64,000 nt of DNA from Solibacillus daqui (GCF_028747805.1 NZ_CP114887.1:3931001-3995000); one strand, 5' to 3'; positions 9,258 through 22,391 are shown, numbered from the stretch's first letter. Program-made: numbers and translations. The notes: a model not told the origin generated them from the sequence alone.

Positions 9258-10067
9258 TTAGTCGATTGGTTCATTTGCAGGTAATTGAATACGCTCTTTA
9301 TGGGTATAAATATTTAGTGTGTTTTGCCTAATAAAACCGACCGTTGTAATCCCCAGCTGCTCCGCCAATTCCAAAGCCAATTCTGTAGGTGCTGACTTGG
9401 ACAGGACAATTTCACAGCCGATTTTTGAAACTTTTAGTAATATCTCAGACGAAATCCTTCCGCTAAATACAATGATTTTGTCTCTCATACTTATGTTATT
9501 TCTTAAGCAATATCCGTAAATTTTATCAAGTGCATTATGACGTCCAATATCCATGCGACTTAAGACAATACCATTCACATCGCATAGTGCTGCATTATGA
9601 ACACCACCAGTTTTTTGGAATGTCACAGCCGAATTCTGCATCTCCTCCATTAGACGAAAACAATCATCTGTTGTAATGCGCACATTAATACCTTCCATTT
9701 TTTTGGATACTAATGCATCATTAACAAAAACGAAACCTTGGCGGCTCATGCCACAACAAGAAGTGATATAGCGTTTATTTTGAACTTGTTGATAGATAGG
9801 ATTTATTTGCTTTGTTTTAACATGCACAAAACCATCTTTTTCCTGGTACCAAATTTCTTCAATATCCTCAAAACTGCGAATGATTCGTTCTGATGCTAAA
9901 TATCCCACTACCATATCTTCTACATACTCCGGTGTGGAAACCATTGTAACGAATTCTTGCTGATTAATCTTAATTGTGACCGCGTGTTCTGTGACAACTA
10001 GATCTTCTATTTCTTTAACTTGATTATTTTCAATGCGCAGAATTTCTCGGGTTACTGCTTTTTTCAT
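9258..10067 (-). CDS. fdhD: Formate dehydrogenase accessory sulfurtransferase FdhD
   Basis: FdhD moves sulfur from a cysteine desulfurase to the molybdenum centre and is needed for active formate dehydrogenase. The 269-residue protein has the conserved cysteine motif in TSCCGMSR (about residues 104-110), FQKTGGVHNAALC, DIGRHNALDKI and FSGRISSEI. It lies 21 bases upstream of moaA and 12 downstream of the DUF2294 gene, on the same strand. The divergent fdhA is the obvious client. Confidence 0.95.
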   Translation of the reverse strand: MKKAVTREILRIENNQVKEIEDLVVTEHAVTIKINQQEFVTMVSTPEYVEDMVVGYLASERIIRSFEDIEEIWYQEKDGFVHVKTKQINPIYQQVQNKRYITSCCGMSRQGFVFVNDALVSKKMEGINVRITTDDCFRLMEEMQNSAVTFQKTGGVHNAALCDVNGIVLSRMDIGRHNALDKIYGYCLRNNISMRDKIIVFSGRISSEILLKVSKIGCEIVLSKSAPTELALELAEQLGITTVGFIRQNTLNIYTHKERIQLPANEPID

Positions 10068-10079
10068 AAGTTAACCTCT

Positions 10080-10427
10080 TTATTCACTAATATTTTTCTC
10101 AAAAATAAAAACAGAAATAGCAAAATCTTCTTCAATTTTGATATCTGTAAATAAATGGAGTAGCTTTGTGCCCATCAATTCTTCCATACCTTCCGGGGTT
10201 GCTTTATAATACAAATCTTGGATCATGCTTGTACGTGCTGCATGAACCATTTTTAACCCTTCCGGTGTACTCGCAATAAACTTTTCTGTTGGTGTAAGAT
10301 TGCCATGCAATGTTGAAATTGCCATGTTTTCTGTAAAAATAGTATGAATACGCTCTGGTCCTTTACCAAATAATTCTTTACGCAGTTTTCGAATAATATC
10401 GTTAAATTCATGTATTTTTTTTGACAT
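10080..10427 (-). CDS. DUF2294 (MpsC-type) protein
   Basis: Small soluble protein of 115 residues starting at ATG 10427 (AGGAG ten bases before). The pattern matches the DUF2294 family: an N-terminal KKIHEFNDIIRKLRKELFGKGPERI, then a central RTSMIQDLYYKATPEGMEELMG. The Pfam family has been renamed MpsC after a sodium-linked membrane-potential system, but its biochemical role is poorly known. It is cotranscribed with fdhD and moaA and faces fdhA, which suggests a job in formate or redox metabolism. That is inference from context. Confidence 0.75.
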   Translation of the reverse strand: MSKKIHEFNDIIRKLRKELFGKGPERIHTIFTENMAISTLHGNLTPTEKFIASTPEGLKMVHAARTSMIQDLYYKATPEGMEELMGTKLLHLFTDIKIEEDFAISVFIFEKNISE

Positions 10428-10580
10428 TCTGATGATTCTCCTAACGTAAATATACTTTTTTTCCTTTGTTTTCCGTGATGGCACCCTTACATTTTGTTAA
10501 TAATATAGCAACTTAAAAAAAATTTAAAGGAAAAATAATTTTAGGTAATGATTAACTTGAATCGAAATTTACGATAAATA

Positions 10581-10609
10581 TTGTCCATTTTGAATGAAAA
10601 CGCTATAAT
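10581..10609 (+). promoter_or_regulatory. Sigma-A promoter of the formate dehydrogenase leader
   Basis: TTGTCC (10581-10586) and a perfect TATAAT (10604-10609) with a 17-bp spacer, reading toward fdhA. Transcription would start near 10616, some 440 bases before the fdhA start codon. Confidence 0.6.
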
Positions 10610-10615
10610 AAACAT

Positions 10616-10832
10616 ATTACAAATGGAATTGATCTATTTTGTTTCATATGTCTTGGTTTCACAAAAAAAGTGGAACTATTTGCAGATGGGGTCATAATAT
10701 TTGAGTTCTATTGTTACATCTAAAAAATTAAAAGTAGATTGAGTTTTTAGCACGGCCTGCTATGAATTTTATCCACCATGATTAATCAGCATGTGAGAAC
10801 CATGCCGTTTCATGGTGGATTTTTTTATTTTT
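10616..10832 (+). ncRNA. Structured leader or small RNA ending in a terminator, upstream of fdhA
   Basis: No gene precedes this stretch on the plus strand, yet it ends in a terminator-like structure. Hairpin 1 is TAGCA/TGCTA with loop CGGCC (10748-10762). Hairpin 2 has a 10-bp stem ATCCACCATG/CATGGTGGAT (10771-10780, 10811-10820), an inner GCATG/CATGC stem and a following U-rich run. Loop CGGC of hairpin 1 is complementary to GCCG at 10804-10807, so a tertiary contact is possible. It is either an attenuator/riboswitch for fdhA or an independent RNA of about 215 nt. 10833-11058 holds no gene; a TATAAT at 11021 may be a second promoter. Confidence 0.5.
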
Positions 10833-11058
10833 TAGACATGTCAGCAATTTGAAAACCTCGCTAATGAATCGTTTTTAAATCACTCATGTTTAGAAACGCC
10901 GGTAAATCCGGAATAGCATTTTATAAGTTCATCCTAACAAAAGATAACAAGATAATGATTATTCCGAATCACCAACTGAACGTTCTATTTCGCTTTACCA
11001 TAAGCATTAACCTGTTTTCATATAATTGATTGACACATAGCAAAAGGAGGAGTTTACC

Positions 11059-13983
11059 TTGACTAACATTAAAATTAATGGCGTACCGTATGAAGCAGCA
11101 GAAGGAGCTACAATTCTTGAGACCATTAATCGATATTCAATTGCCCATCCGCAGATTTGTCACGTACCTGCCGTTGACCCCATCGAAACTTGTGATACAT
11201 GTATCGTTGAAGTGGGTGGACAATTAGTTCGTTCTTGTTCAACAAAAGCGATTGACGGTATGGATATCCAACTTACTTCTGAGAAGGCGAAAGCAGCACA
11301 AACAGAAGCAATGGACCGTCTACTAGAAAACCACTTATTGTACTGTACCGTTTGTGATAACAACAACGGCAATTGTAAATTCCATAACACAGCAGAATTG
11401 ATGGAAATTGAACATCAGAAATATCCTTTTGAGCCAAAAGTAGATCCACATGAAGTGGACATGTCCCATCCATTTTACCGATATGATCCTAACCAATGTA
11501 TCGCATGTGGACAATGTGTAGAAGTCTGTCAAAACTTACAGGTTAATGAAACATTATCCCTGGATTGGGAAGCAGAACGGCCACGCGTTATTTGGGATAC
11601 TGGCGTTAACATTAATGATTCTTCCTGTGTGAGTTGCGGACAATGTGTAACCGTATGTCCATGTAACGCTTTAATGGAAAAATCCATGCTTGGAGAAGCT
11701 GGATTTATGACCGGGATTAAACAGGATATGTTAGATCCGATGATCAATTTGATCAAAGAAGTTGAACCAGGATATAGCGGTATCTTCGCAGTATCAGAAG
11801 TCGAAGCTGCCATGCGCAGTAAACGTACTAAAAAAACAAAAACCGTTTGTACTTTTTGTGGTGTAGGCTGTTCGTTTGAAGTTTGGACAAAGGGACGCAA
11901 AATTTTAAAAGTAGAACCATCTGAAGGTCCGGTAAATGCGATTTCTACTTGTATAAAAGGGAAATTCGGCTGGGACTTCGTCAACTCTGAAGAACGAATT
12001 ACAAAACCACTAATTCGTAAAAACGATGTATTTATCGAATCATCATGGGATGAGGCATTAGATTTGATTACTGAAAAACTTGGCGGTATTCAAAAAGAAT
12101 TTGGCCCTGGTTCTGTTGGTTTTATCTCTTCTTCAAAAATTACGAATGAAGAAAACTACTTAATTCAAAAAATGGCACGTCAATTATTTGGCACAAACGA
12201 CGTTGATAACTGTTCACGTTATTGCCAATCTCCAGCTACAGATGGCTTATTGCGCACAGTTGGTTTTGGCGGTGATGCAGGGACAATCCAAGATATTGCG
12301 AAAGCTGGTCTTGTTATTATTGTTGGGGCAAACCCTACAGAAGGTCACCCTGTTTTAGCGACTCGCGTAAAACGTGCCCACAAGTTACATGGTCAAAAAT
12401 TAATCGTTGCCGATGTTCGCAAGCACGAAATGGCTGAACGCTCTGACATCTTCATGCGTCCAAAACAAGGTACTGACCAAGTTTGGTTAATGGCTGTTAC
12501 AAAATATATAATTGATCAAGGTTGGCATGACGAAGCCTTCATTAAAGAGAATGTCAATTTCTATGATGATTTCAAGCATATCCTTGAAAAATACACACTC
12601 GACTATGCAGAAGAAATGACAGGCATTTCTAAAGAGGTATTGATCAATGTTGCCGAAATGATTCGTGATGCTGATGGTACATGTGTTCTTTGGGGTATGG
12701 GTGTTACACAAAATACAGGTGGTTCTTATACTTCAGCAGCTATTTCAAATCTTCTTTTAGCTACTGGTAACTATCGCCGTCCAGGTGCAGGTGCCTACCC
12801 TCTTCGTGGTCACAACAATGTACAAGGTGCTTGTGACATGGGTACATTACCAAACCTATTACCAGGCTATCAAAAAGTCACAGATGACGAGGCACGTGCT
12901 AAGTTTGAAAAAGCATATGGTGTTGAAATTCAACCACAACCAGGTCGTACAAATCCGCAAATGTTGGATGCGATTATGGAAGGTAAAATGAAAGCTATGT
13001 ATCTAGTAGGTGAAGATATGGCTCTCGTAGATGCAGATGCGAACCACGTAGATAAAGTTCTTTCATCTTTAGACTTCTTTGTTGTACAAGATGTATTCTT
13101 ATCACGCACAGCTCAATATGCAGATGTTATTTTACCAGCAGCACCATCTCTTGAAAAAGAAGGTACATTTACGAATACAGAACGTCGTGTTCAACGCTTA
13201 TATCAAGTTTTACCAACACTTGGTGAATCAAAAGCGGATTGGGAAATCCTTCAAGCAGTAGCTTGTCGCTTAGGAGCAGACTGGAATTACAGCCACCCTA
13301 GTGAAATCTATGACGAAATGGCTAGTCTTTCTCCAATTTTCTCTGGAAATAACTACGATGTATTAGAAGATTGGGGCAGCTTCCTGTGGGGTAGCCATGA
13401 TGGTACAAATACACCATTACTATACGTAGATGGCTTTAACTTCCCTGATAAAAAAGCTCGTTTTGCTTTAAACGATTGGGTAAAACCTGTTGAATATGAA
13501 GCACAGTACGATTGTCACATTAACAATGGACGTATGCTAGAACACTTCCACGAAGGAAACATGACAAATAAATCAAAAGGTATTCAATCAAAAGTACCTG
13601 AAATTTTCGTAGAAGTATCACCAGAATTAGCGAAAGAAAGAGGCATTGAAGATGGAACTCTATTACGTTTAGTTTCTCCGAATGGCGCACTAAAATTAAA
13701 CGCCCTTGTAACAGATCGTGTACAAGGTAACGAGCTATTCTTACCAATGAACTCTACTAGCAAAGATTCAGCGATCAACTTCTTAACAGGTTCAGCTGCT
13801 GATGTTAATACATCAACACCTGCCTATAAACAAACAAAAGTTAGAGTGGAAGTACTGAAAGCAAAAGGAAAATCACCACTTCCTAGAACAAATCCAAGAA
13901 ACAAAGAGCGTCACCCACAAAACGGTGTCGAAGTACAACGTAAATGGAATCGACCTGGCTACGTTCACTTAACAACAAATTAA
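11059..13983 (+). CDS. fdhA: Formate dehydrogenase catalytic subunit, Cys type
   Basis: Cytoplasmic molybdopterin-guanine-dinucleotide formate dehydrogenase, 974 residues, like the long YjgC/YrhE-type enzymes of Bacillus. Order of domains: a [2Fe-2S] ferredoxin (Cys 34, 45, 48, 60); a Cys/His cluster around CTVCDNNNGNC; two [4Fe-4S] motifs (CIACGQC near 147 and CVSCGQC near 190); a further [4Fe-4S] CTFCGVGC near 264; and the large Mo domain. In NCSRYCQSP the second Cys (residue 389) occupies the position that is selenocysteine in E. coli FdhH. The start is TTG 11059 with AAAGGAGG eight bases before. No twin-arginine signal, so intracellular. Confidence 0.95.
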   Translation: MTNIKINGVPYEAAEGATILETINRYSIAHPQICHVPAVDPIETCDTCIVEVGGQLVRSCSTKAIDGMDIQLTSEKAKAAQTEAMDRLLENHLLYCTVCDNNNGNCKFHNTAELMEIEHQKYPFEPKVDPHEVDMSHPFYRYDPNQCIACGQCVEVCQNLQVNETLSLDWEAERPRVIWDTGVNINDSSCVSCGQCVTVCPCNALMEKSMLGEAGFMTGIKQDMLDPMINLIKEVEPGYSGIFAVSEVEAAMRSKRTKKTKTVCTFCGVGCSFEVWTKGRKILKVEPSEGPVNAISTCIKGKFGWDFVNSEERITKPLIRKNDVFIESSWDEALDLITEKLGGIQKEFGPGSVGFISSSKITNEENYLIQKMARQLFGTNDVDNCSRYCQSPATDGLLRTVGFGGDAGTIQDIAKAGLVIIVGANPTEGHPVLATRVKRAHKLHGQKLIVADVRKHEMAERSDIFMRPKQGTDQVWLMAVTKYIIDQGWHDEAFIKENVNFYDDFKHILEKYTLDYAEEMTGISKEVLINVAEMIRDADGTCVLWGMGVTQNTGGSYTSAAISNLLLATGNYRRPGAGAYPLRGHNNVQGACDMGTLPNLLPGYQKVTDDEARAKFEKAYGVEIQPQPGRTNPQMLDAIMEGKMKAMYLVGEDMALVDADANHVDKVLSSLDFFVVQDVFLSRTAQYADVILPAAPSLEKEGTFTNTERRVQRLYQVLPTLGESKADWEILQAVACRLGADWNYSHPSEIYDEMASLSPIFSGNNYDVLEDWGSFLWGSHDGTNTPLLYVDGFNFPDKKARFALNDWVKPVEYEAQYDCHINNGRMLEHFHEGNMTNKSKGIQSKVPEIFVEVSPELAKERGIEDGTLLRLVSPNGALKLNALVTDRVQGNELFLPMNSTSKDSAINFLTGSAADVNTSTPAYKQTKVRVEVLKAKGKSPLPRTNPRNKERHPQNGVEVQRKWNRPGYVHLTTN

Positions 13984-14001
13984 TGGAAGGGAGTGAAATG
14001 T

Positions 14002-14478
14002 ATGGCTGCACCAATTAACACCATTAAAAAACAACAATTAACAGAAGAACAATTAAAAGAACAAAAACTAGAAAATTTAAAACATCTTCTTTCCGAAAAT
14101 GAAGACACAGTAAATCAAGTGTTTACTATCATGGCCGAGTTAAATGATATTGGCGCACTAGAAGCTGCTACAAAACTTCTTGAAGCAAAAGAAGATGTTG
14201 CCCATATTGCACTTGGTCAGTTGACTCGCAAACCAGTTACGAATCTCATCAACAACTTAATGGGTGCTGCAGGTGCTTTAACGAACTTGAATCCAGAAAC
14301 AACAACAAAGCTAATAGACAGTTTAACTATCGGCTTAGATGAAGCAAACAAAGCATTAGAAAGTGACGAAAAAATCAGTGTCTTCAAGTTGGCAAAGCTG
14401 ATGAAAGATCCAGATGTCAATCGGGCATTAAACTTTGGCATCCACTTCTTACAAGGGCTTGGCAAAGGCTTAAAATAG
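14002..14478 (+). CDS. DUF1641 protein (YjgD-like)
   Basis: 158-residue soluble helical protein starting at ATG 14002 (AAGGGAG before it). It resembles the DUF1641 family: an N-terminal charged helix, a middle ALEAATKLLEAKEDVAHIALGQL and a C-terminal LAKLMKDPDVNRALNFGIHFLQGLGKGLK. In Bacillus a relative (YjgD) is encoded directly after the formate dehydrogenase YjgC. Position 18 bases after fdhA supports a role as an accessory or small subunit of the dehydrogenase. No cofactor-binding cysteines are visible, so electron transfer is unlikely. Confidence 0.85.
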   Translation: MAAPINTIKKQQLTEEQLKEQKLENLKHLLSENEDTVNQVFTIMAELNDIGALEAATKLLEAKEDVAHIALGQLTRKPVTNLINNLMGAAGALTNLNPETTTKLIDSLTIGLDEANKALESDEKISVFKLAKLMKDPDVNRALNFGIHFLQGLGKGLK

Positions 14479-14494
14479 AAACGAGGTTTGTTAA

Positions 14495-15565
14495 ATGCTA
14501 ACAAATGAGAACATTTTAAATGCACTGAAAGAAGTTAATGACCCAGAACTTCATAAAAGCGTCGTTGAGTTAAATATGGTGCGCAATATACAAATTGAAG
14601 GGACGCATATCTCACTTGACGTGATCTTAACGATTCAAGGCTGCCCATTAAAAGCAAAGATTCAACAAGATATTGAACAAGCTTTAAAAGAACTTGGCGC
14701 TACAAGTGTCTCCCTTACATTCGGTTCAATGACAGATGAAGAACGCCGCAATTTAACAGCTTCTTTAAAAAATCAAAATGTGACAGATCAAGGGATGCCT
14801 AAGATGCTTAAGCCTGATTCCGGCGTCAAATTCATCGCCGTAACGAGTGGTAAAGGCGGTGTTGGAAAATCGACTGTTACGATTAACTTAGCAGTTGCCC
14901 TTGCCCGTCTTGGAAAAAATGTCGGTATTTTAGATGCTGACATTTATGGCTTTAGTATTCCTGCTATGATGAAGATAAATCAAAAACCAACAATGCTTGA
15001 CCAAACTGCTATTCCTGTTGTGAGTGATGGAGTAAAAATCATGTCGATGGGCTTTTTTGCAAAGGACAATCAACCTGTCATGTGGCGTGGCCCAATGCTC
15101 AATAAATGGATTCGCAATTTTCTTGTCAACACTCATTGGGGCAATTTGGATTATCTGCTGCTGGATTTACCGCCCGGAACAGGAGATATTGCCATCGATG
15201 TGGCGGCAATGATACCGCAAGCACAAGAAATAATTGTAACAACACCGCATAATGCTGCTTCTCATGTAGCCTCACGTGCAGGTTTGATGGCTCAGCACAC
15301 CAAACATACCATTTTAGGTGTTATTGAAAATATGGCTTACTTTGAAAATTCAGATGGCGAAAAGCACTATCTTTTCGGTCAAGGTGGTGCCGAACAATTA
15401 GCAGATGAACTTGATGCAAATGTCATTGCCCAAGTTCCATTTGCTCACCCTGAGGAAAATACCGGTTCTTCGGTTTATGATGAAGACTCCATTATTGGTG
15501 AAATATTTACGCATCTTGCAGAAGATATTATTCATCAAAAAGATATAGAATTCTCAGCTTTATAG
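14495..15565 (+). CDS. Mrp/ApbC-family P-loop ATPase in the formate dehydrogenase operon
   Basis: 356 residues: an N-terminal MIP18/DUF59-type domain (1-100) followed by the ParA-like ATPase with deviant Walker A SGKGGVGKST (about 119) and LLLDLPPGTGD. Members often carry or insert Fe-S clusters, and fdhA downstream needs several. However, the C-terminal CxxC used to bind a cluster is replaced by YFENSDGEKHYLF, and only one Cys (in TIQGCPLK) remains. The protein is a paralogue of SalA at 23.9 kb. It is the last gene of the operon and is followed by a strong terminator. Confidence 0.88.
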   Translation: MLTNENILNALKEVNDPELHKSVVELNMVRNIQIEGTHISLDVILTIQGCPLKAKIQQDIEQALKELGATSVSLTFGSMTDEERRNLTASLKNQNVTDQGMPKMLKPDSGVKFIAVTSGKGGVGKSTVTINLAVALARLGKNVGILDADIYGFSIPAMMKINQKPTMLDQTAIPVVSDGVKIMSMGFFAKDNQPVMWRGPMLNKWIRNFLVNTHWGNLDYLLLDLPPGTGDIAIDVAAMIPQAQEIIVTTPHNAASHVASRAGLMAQHTKHTILGVIENMAYFENSDGEKHYLFGQGGAEQLADELDANVIAQVPFAHPEENTGSSVYDEDSIIGEIFTHLAEDIIHQKDIEFSAL

Positions 15566-15598
15566 GAACCTTCTCCTTAATATAATAGAAAATACTCA

Positions 15599-15641
15599 AG
15601 CAACCAGTCGTAGGATGTCCCCTGTAACTGGTTGCTTTTTG
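15599..15641 (+). terminator. Terminator of the fdhA operon
   Basis: A 10-bp stem AGCAACCAGT/ACTGGTTGCT (15599-15608, 15627-15636) with an 18-base loop, followed by TTTTTG. 15642-15800 beyond it is AT-rich with no recognisable gene. Confidence 0.9.
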
Positions 15642-15800
15642 TTAGATGGATTATTCCCAAAGAAAAAACATCTCCATATTGAATGTTCGGCAACTAAACC
15701 CGAAATTAATTGAAGATGCTTTTATTATTTATTTTAATATAAGTTCTTTAAAACGTACGATGATTTTATTTAAATGTATTTCAATTAGACATCTCACTAT

Positions 15801-16094
15801 TTATAGTATATACCCCGCTCTTTTTAAAACCTGCATAAAATAAAAGCGATACGTATTTTCAACAAAATTGTCTAATGGCAACCCCACATTCAATTGATAC
15901 TTCGTAAAAATAAAATAAAATCTTTTATCCCATTTTAAACGCAATAATTCACCCGCTTCTTCGCCATATTTCTCGGTAAACTCTGTAATTAAAGGCTCGA
16001 TTATATGAAAGCAGTAATTTTTTAAGTTTTCAAGAGCCTCGATATCTTTTTGCTTTTGAAAACGCATAATCCAATCTGCTAATTGTTCGTTCAT
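15801..16094 (-). CDS. Small helical protein of unknown function
   Basis: 97 residues from ATG 16094; the ribosome site is weak (AAAGATGG). Predicted all-helical, rich in aromatic and charged residues (RLKWDKRFYFIFTKYQL, ENTYRFYFMQVLKRAGYIL). The second half faintly recalls helix-turn-helix/sigma-region-2 small proteins such as RsoA, but I cannot assign it. No signal peptide. It stands alone between the fdhA operon and the rRNA terminators. Confidence 0.5.
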   Translation of the reverse strand: MNEQLADWIMRFQKQKDIEALENLKNYCFHIIEPLITEFTEKYGEEAGELLRLKWDKRFYFIFTKYQLNVGLPLDNFVENTYRFYFMQVLKRAGYIL

Positions 16095-16315
16095 TGTGTT
16101 GCCATCTTTCTATCTATGGTTTTCTTCCTATTTATTATATCATTTTTTATTCATCTTTACGGATTGATTTTTGCCTGCTCTCGCCTAGCTAGTTCTTTTA
16201 ATAATAGTTGATAGATATACTTCATGTGCCATAAACGAAACCTTGTTTACTGCCTCAGCTTTATGGACTCATTGCAATTGCTTGCAGCTGCAAAATGGAC
16301 TCATACAGCAAAAAA

Positions 16316-16359
16316 CCAAAGGAAGCGTCCGAAAAATTACTTTAGGATGCCTTCTTTGG
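16316..16359. terminator. Large hairpin after the rRNA operon
   Basis: CCAAAG...CTTTGG outer arms with internal imperfect pairing span 16316-16359. On the minus strand the stem is followed by TTTTTT, on the plus strand by a T-rich run. It lies about 100 bases past the first rRNA terminator. The rest of 16095-16490 holds no gene. Confidence 0.6.
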
Positions 16360-16447
16360 TTTTAATTTTTATATTCATACAACGCCGAGGCATCGTTGAT
16401 AGATTCCCTCGTCATTTCATAGTGACTTATGTACTTATTTATTTGCA

Positions 16448-16483
16448 TTAAAAAAGCCACTACTGACTAAATCAGCAGCGACT
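16448..16483 (-). terminator. Terminator of the rRNA operon
   Basis: In minus-strand RNA two 12-base arms (16472-16483 and 16455-16466) pair with several G-U pairs around a five-base loop and are followed by UUUUUU. It begins eight bases past the 3' end of 5S rRNA. Confidence 0.85.
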
Positions 16484-16490
16484 TTTTGAG

Positions 16491-16605
16491 CGAAGCGACG
16501 TCCTACTCTCACAGGGGGAAACCCCAACTACCATCGGCGCTAAAGAGCTTAACTTCTGTGTTCGGTATGGGAACAGGTGTGACCTCTTTGCCATCATCAC
16601 TTCAC
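16491..16605 (-). rRNA. rrf: 5S ribosomal RNA
   Basis: The minus strand carries the conserved 5S core (ACACCTGTTCCCATACCGAA and AAGTTAAGCTCTTTAGCGCC). The ends were set by the terminal helix GAAGTGA/TCGCTTC, so the borders are good to a few bases. It lies 66 bases after 23S, with no tRNA between. Confidence 0.96.
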
Positions 16606-16670
16606 TTATTAAATTGAAAGATTGTTCTTTCAAAACTGGATAAACGGTTCATTGATTTTCGTAAACATGT

Positions 16671-19596
<2,926 letters not shown>

Positions 19597-19891
19597 AAAA
19601 GTTAAACTTACTTAAAAAGTAAGATTTTAAGGATATTGCACGATCAATTTCTTGATCTATGTTTGTTTATTACTTATCAATGTCGTTTTATCCAGTTTTC
19701 AAAGAACAAAGCAGCGAACTTCCATCACATCGTGACTAAGCTTCACTGAATTTGCTTCATGCAGTCTTGCGGCAATAGCGCTAGCGGCAGGAACAAATAT
19801 TTTTTTTGAAGTATTCCATTCAATTAAGAATAAACCTTCAAAACTGAACAGCAACCGTTAATGTTTCATTCCCTAGGAATGAATTCCGAAA

Positions 19892-21454
<1,563 letters not shown>

Positions 21455-21610
21455 GTAGTTTGAAAGCTCATTTGCTTTGCTAGCGATTCTAACAATTAAG
21501 TTAGAAATCTTTTTTGCTTCATTTAAGAAGCTATATTCATTAACGTTGCTTGTTCAGTTTTCAAGGTTCATGTTGTTTCGTTTGTCGCGTCATCTCTTGG
21601 CGACTCACTT

Positions 21611-21640
21611 ATAGTAACATCGTATTGTTATAATCGTCAA
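21611..21640 (-). promoter_or_regulatory. Promoter of the rRNA operon
   Basis: On the minus strand TTGACG (21640-21635) and TACTAT (21616-21611) are 18 bp apart, about 160 bases upstream of mature 16S. The surrounding DNA is AT-rich, as expected for a strong ribosomal promoter. Only one such promoter is evident. Confidence 0.65.
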
Positions 21641-21702
21641 CACTTTTTCATAAGTTTTTTATAGAAATACGTTTCTAACACATAGAAAGAGGGTATCCCA
21701 AC

Positions 21703-22350
21703 ATGTTTAAAGTATTGGTATCACTGGCTTTATGTATGATTATTGTTTTCTTTTATTTCGATGAAAAAAATAGTATTTTACCTGTTTTTCAGTTAACAGA
21801 AGCACCAACAGTTATTACTAAAGGTCAATATGGAGCTAGCTTAATTGTTGAAGTAAGTTATTCTCACGAAGGATTTGAGGAATGGGTTGCTTCGTTATCA
21901 AAACCATATCCACTCTTTTTAGTAGATACAGATTGGATACTACGTAGTCCGGAAGCGGTAAAACTACTAATAGAACGAAATATCCCTTTAGGTTTGCTAG
22001 GTTCTACACAAAGTCAATATGAAGAAAAGGATTCACTATTAGATAGTCAACTTACGATTTTTCAAAAAAACTTCCAGCAATCGCCTCTTTGGTTTGCTAC
22101 ACGGGATTACACGGTAGGTGAAGCAATGCAGCAAACTTTACACGAACGCGGTATCAATATAGTTGCCCCTACTTATTCCTTTGTTACTCCAAACACTACT
22201 ACAGTAGATGGCGATTTTATCAGCATCCCTTTACACCGAGACCAAGAAGTTTCTTTTCAGGAAATACAACAATATCTAAAAACCCACCCATTTGTATCAA
22301 TAGAACAAAATTTATTTGGTTATGATATTGCAACTAAACGCTTACCATAA
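21703..22350 (+). CDS. Degenerate PdaB-like polysaccharide deacetylase homologue
   Basis: 215 residues with an N-terminal membrane anchor (about residues 3-19). It occupies the place of pdaB (next to kbaA and the rRNA operon in B. subtilis), and the opening LPVFQLTEAPTVITKGQ lines up with PdaB. The NodB-type catalytic motifs are gone: TFD reads VEVS, the metal-binding histidines are absent, and the RPP region reads ATRDYT. I infer a non-catalytic relative that may still act on or sense the spore cortex. ATG 21703 has a GAGGG-type site. It converges on kbaA. Confidence 0.6.
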   Translation: MFKVLVSLALCMIIVFFYFDEKNSILPVFQLTEAPTVITKGQYGASLIVEVSYSHEGFEEWVASLSKPYPLFLVDTDWILRSPEAVKLLIERNIPLGLLGSTQSQYEEKDSLLDSQLTIFQKNFQQSPLWFATRDYTVGEAMQQTLHERGINIVAPTYSFVTPNTTTVDGDFISIPLHRDQEVSFQEIQQYLKTHPFVSIEQNLFGYDIATKRLP

Positions 22351-22391
22351 AAAAGGAATGTCCCAGAATTACTTCTCGGACATTCCTTTTC
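22350..22391. terminator. Bidirectional terminator between the PdaB-like gene and kbaA
   Basis: A nine-bp stem GGAATGTCC/GGACATTCC (22355-22363, 22378-22386) lies between an A-run on the left and TTTTC on the right. It serves both convergent genes. Confidence 0.88.

Noticed and set aside
11160..11984. Minus-strand frames of 65-150 codons inside fdhA
   Set aside because: They are antisense shadows of a strongly coding gene with intact iron-sulfur motifs and lack ribosome sites.
11840..12230. Selenocysteine insertion in formate dehydrogenase
   Set aside because: Residue 389 is encoded by TGC (Cys), and no in-frame TGA occurs in the gene.
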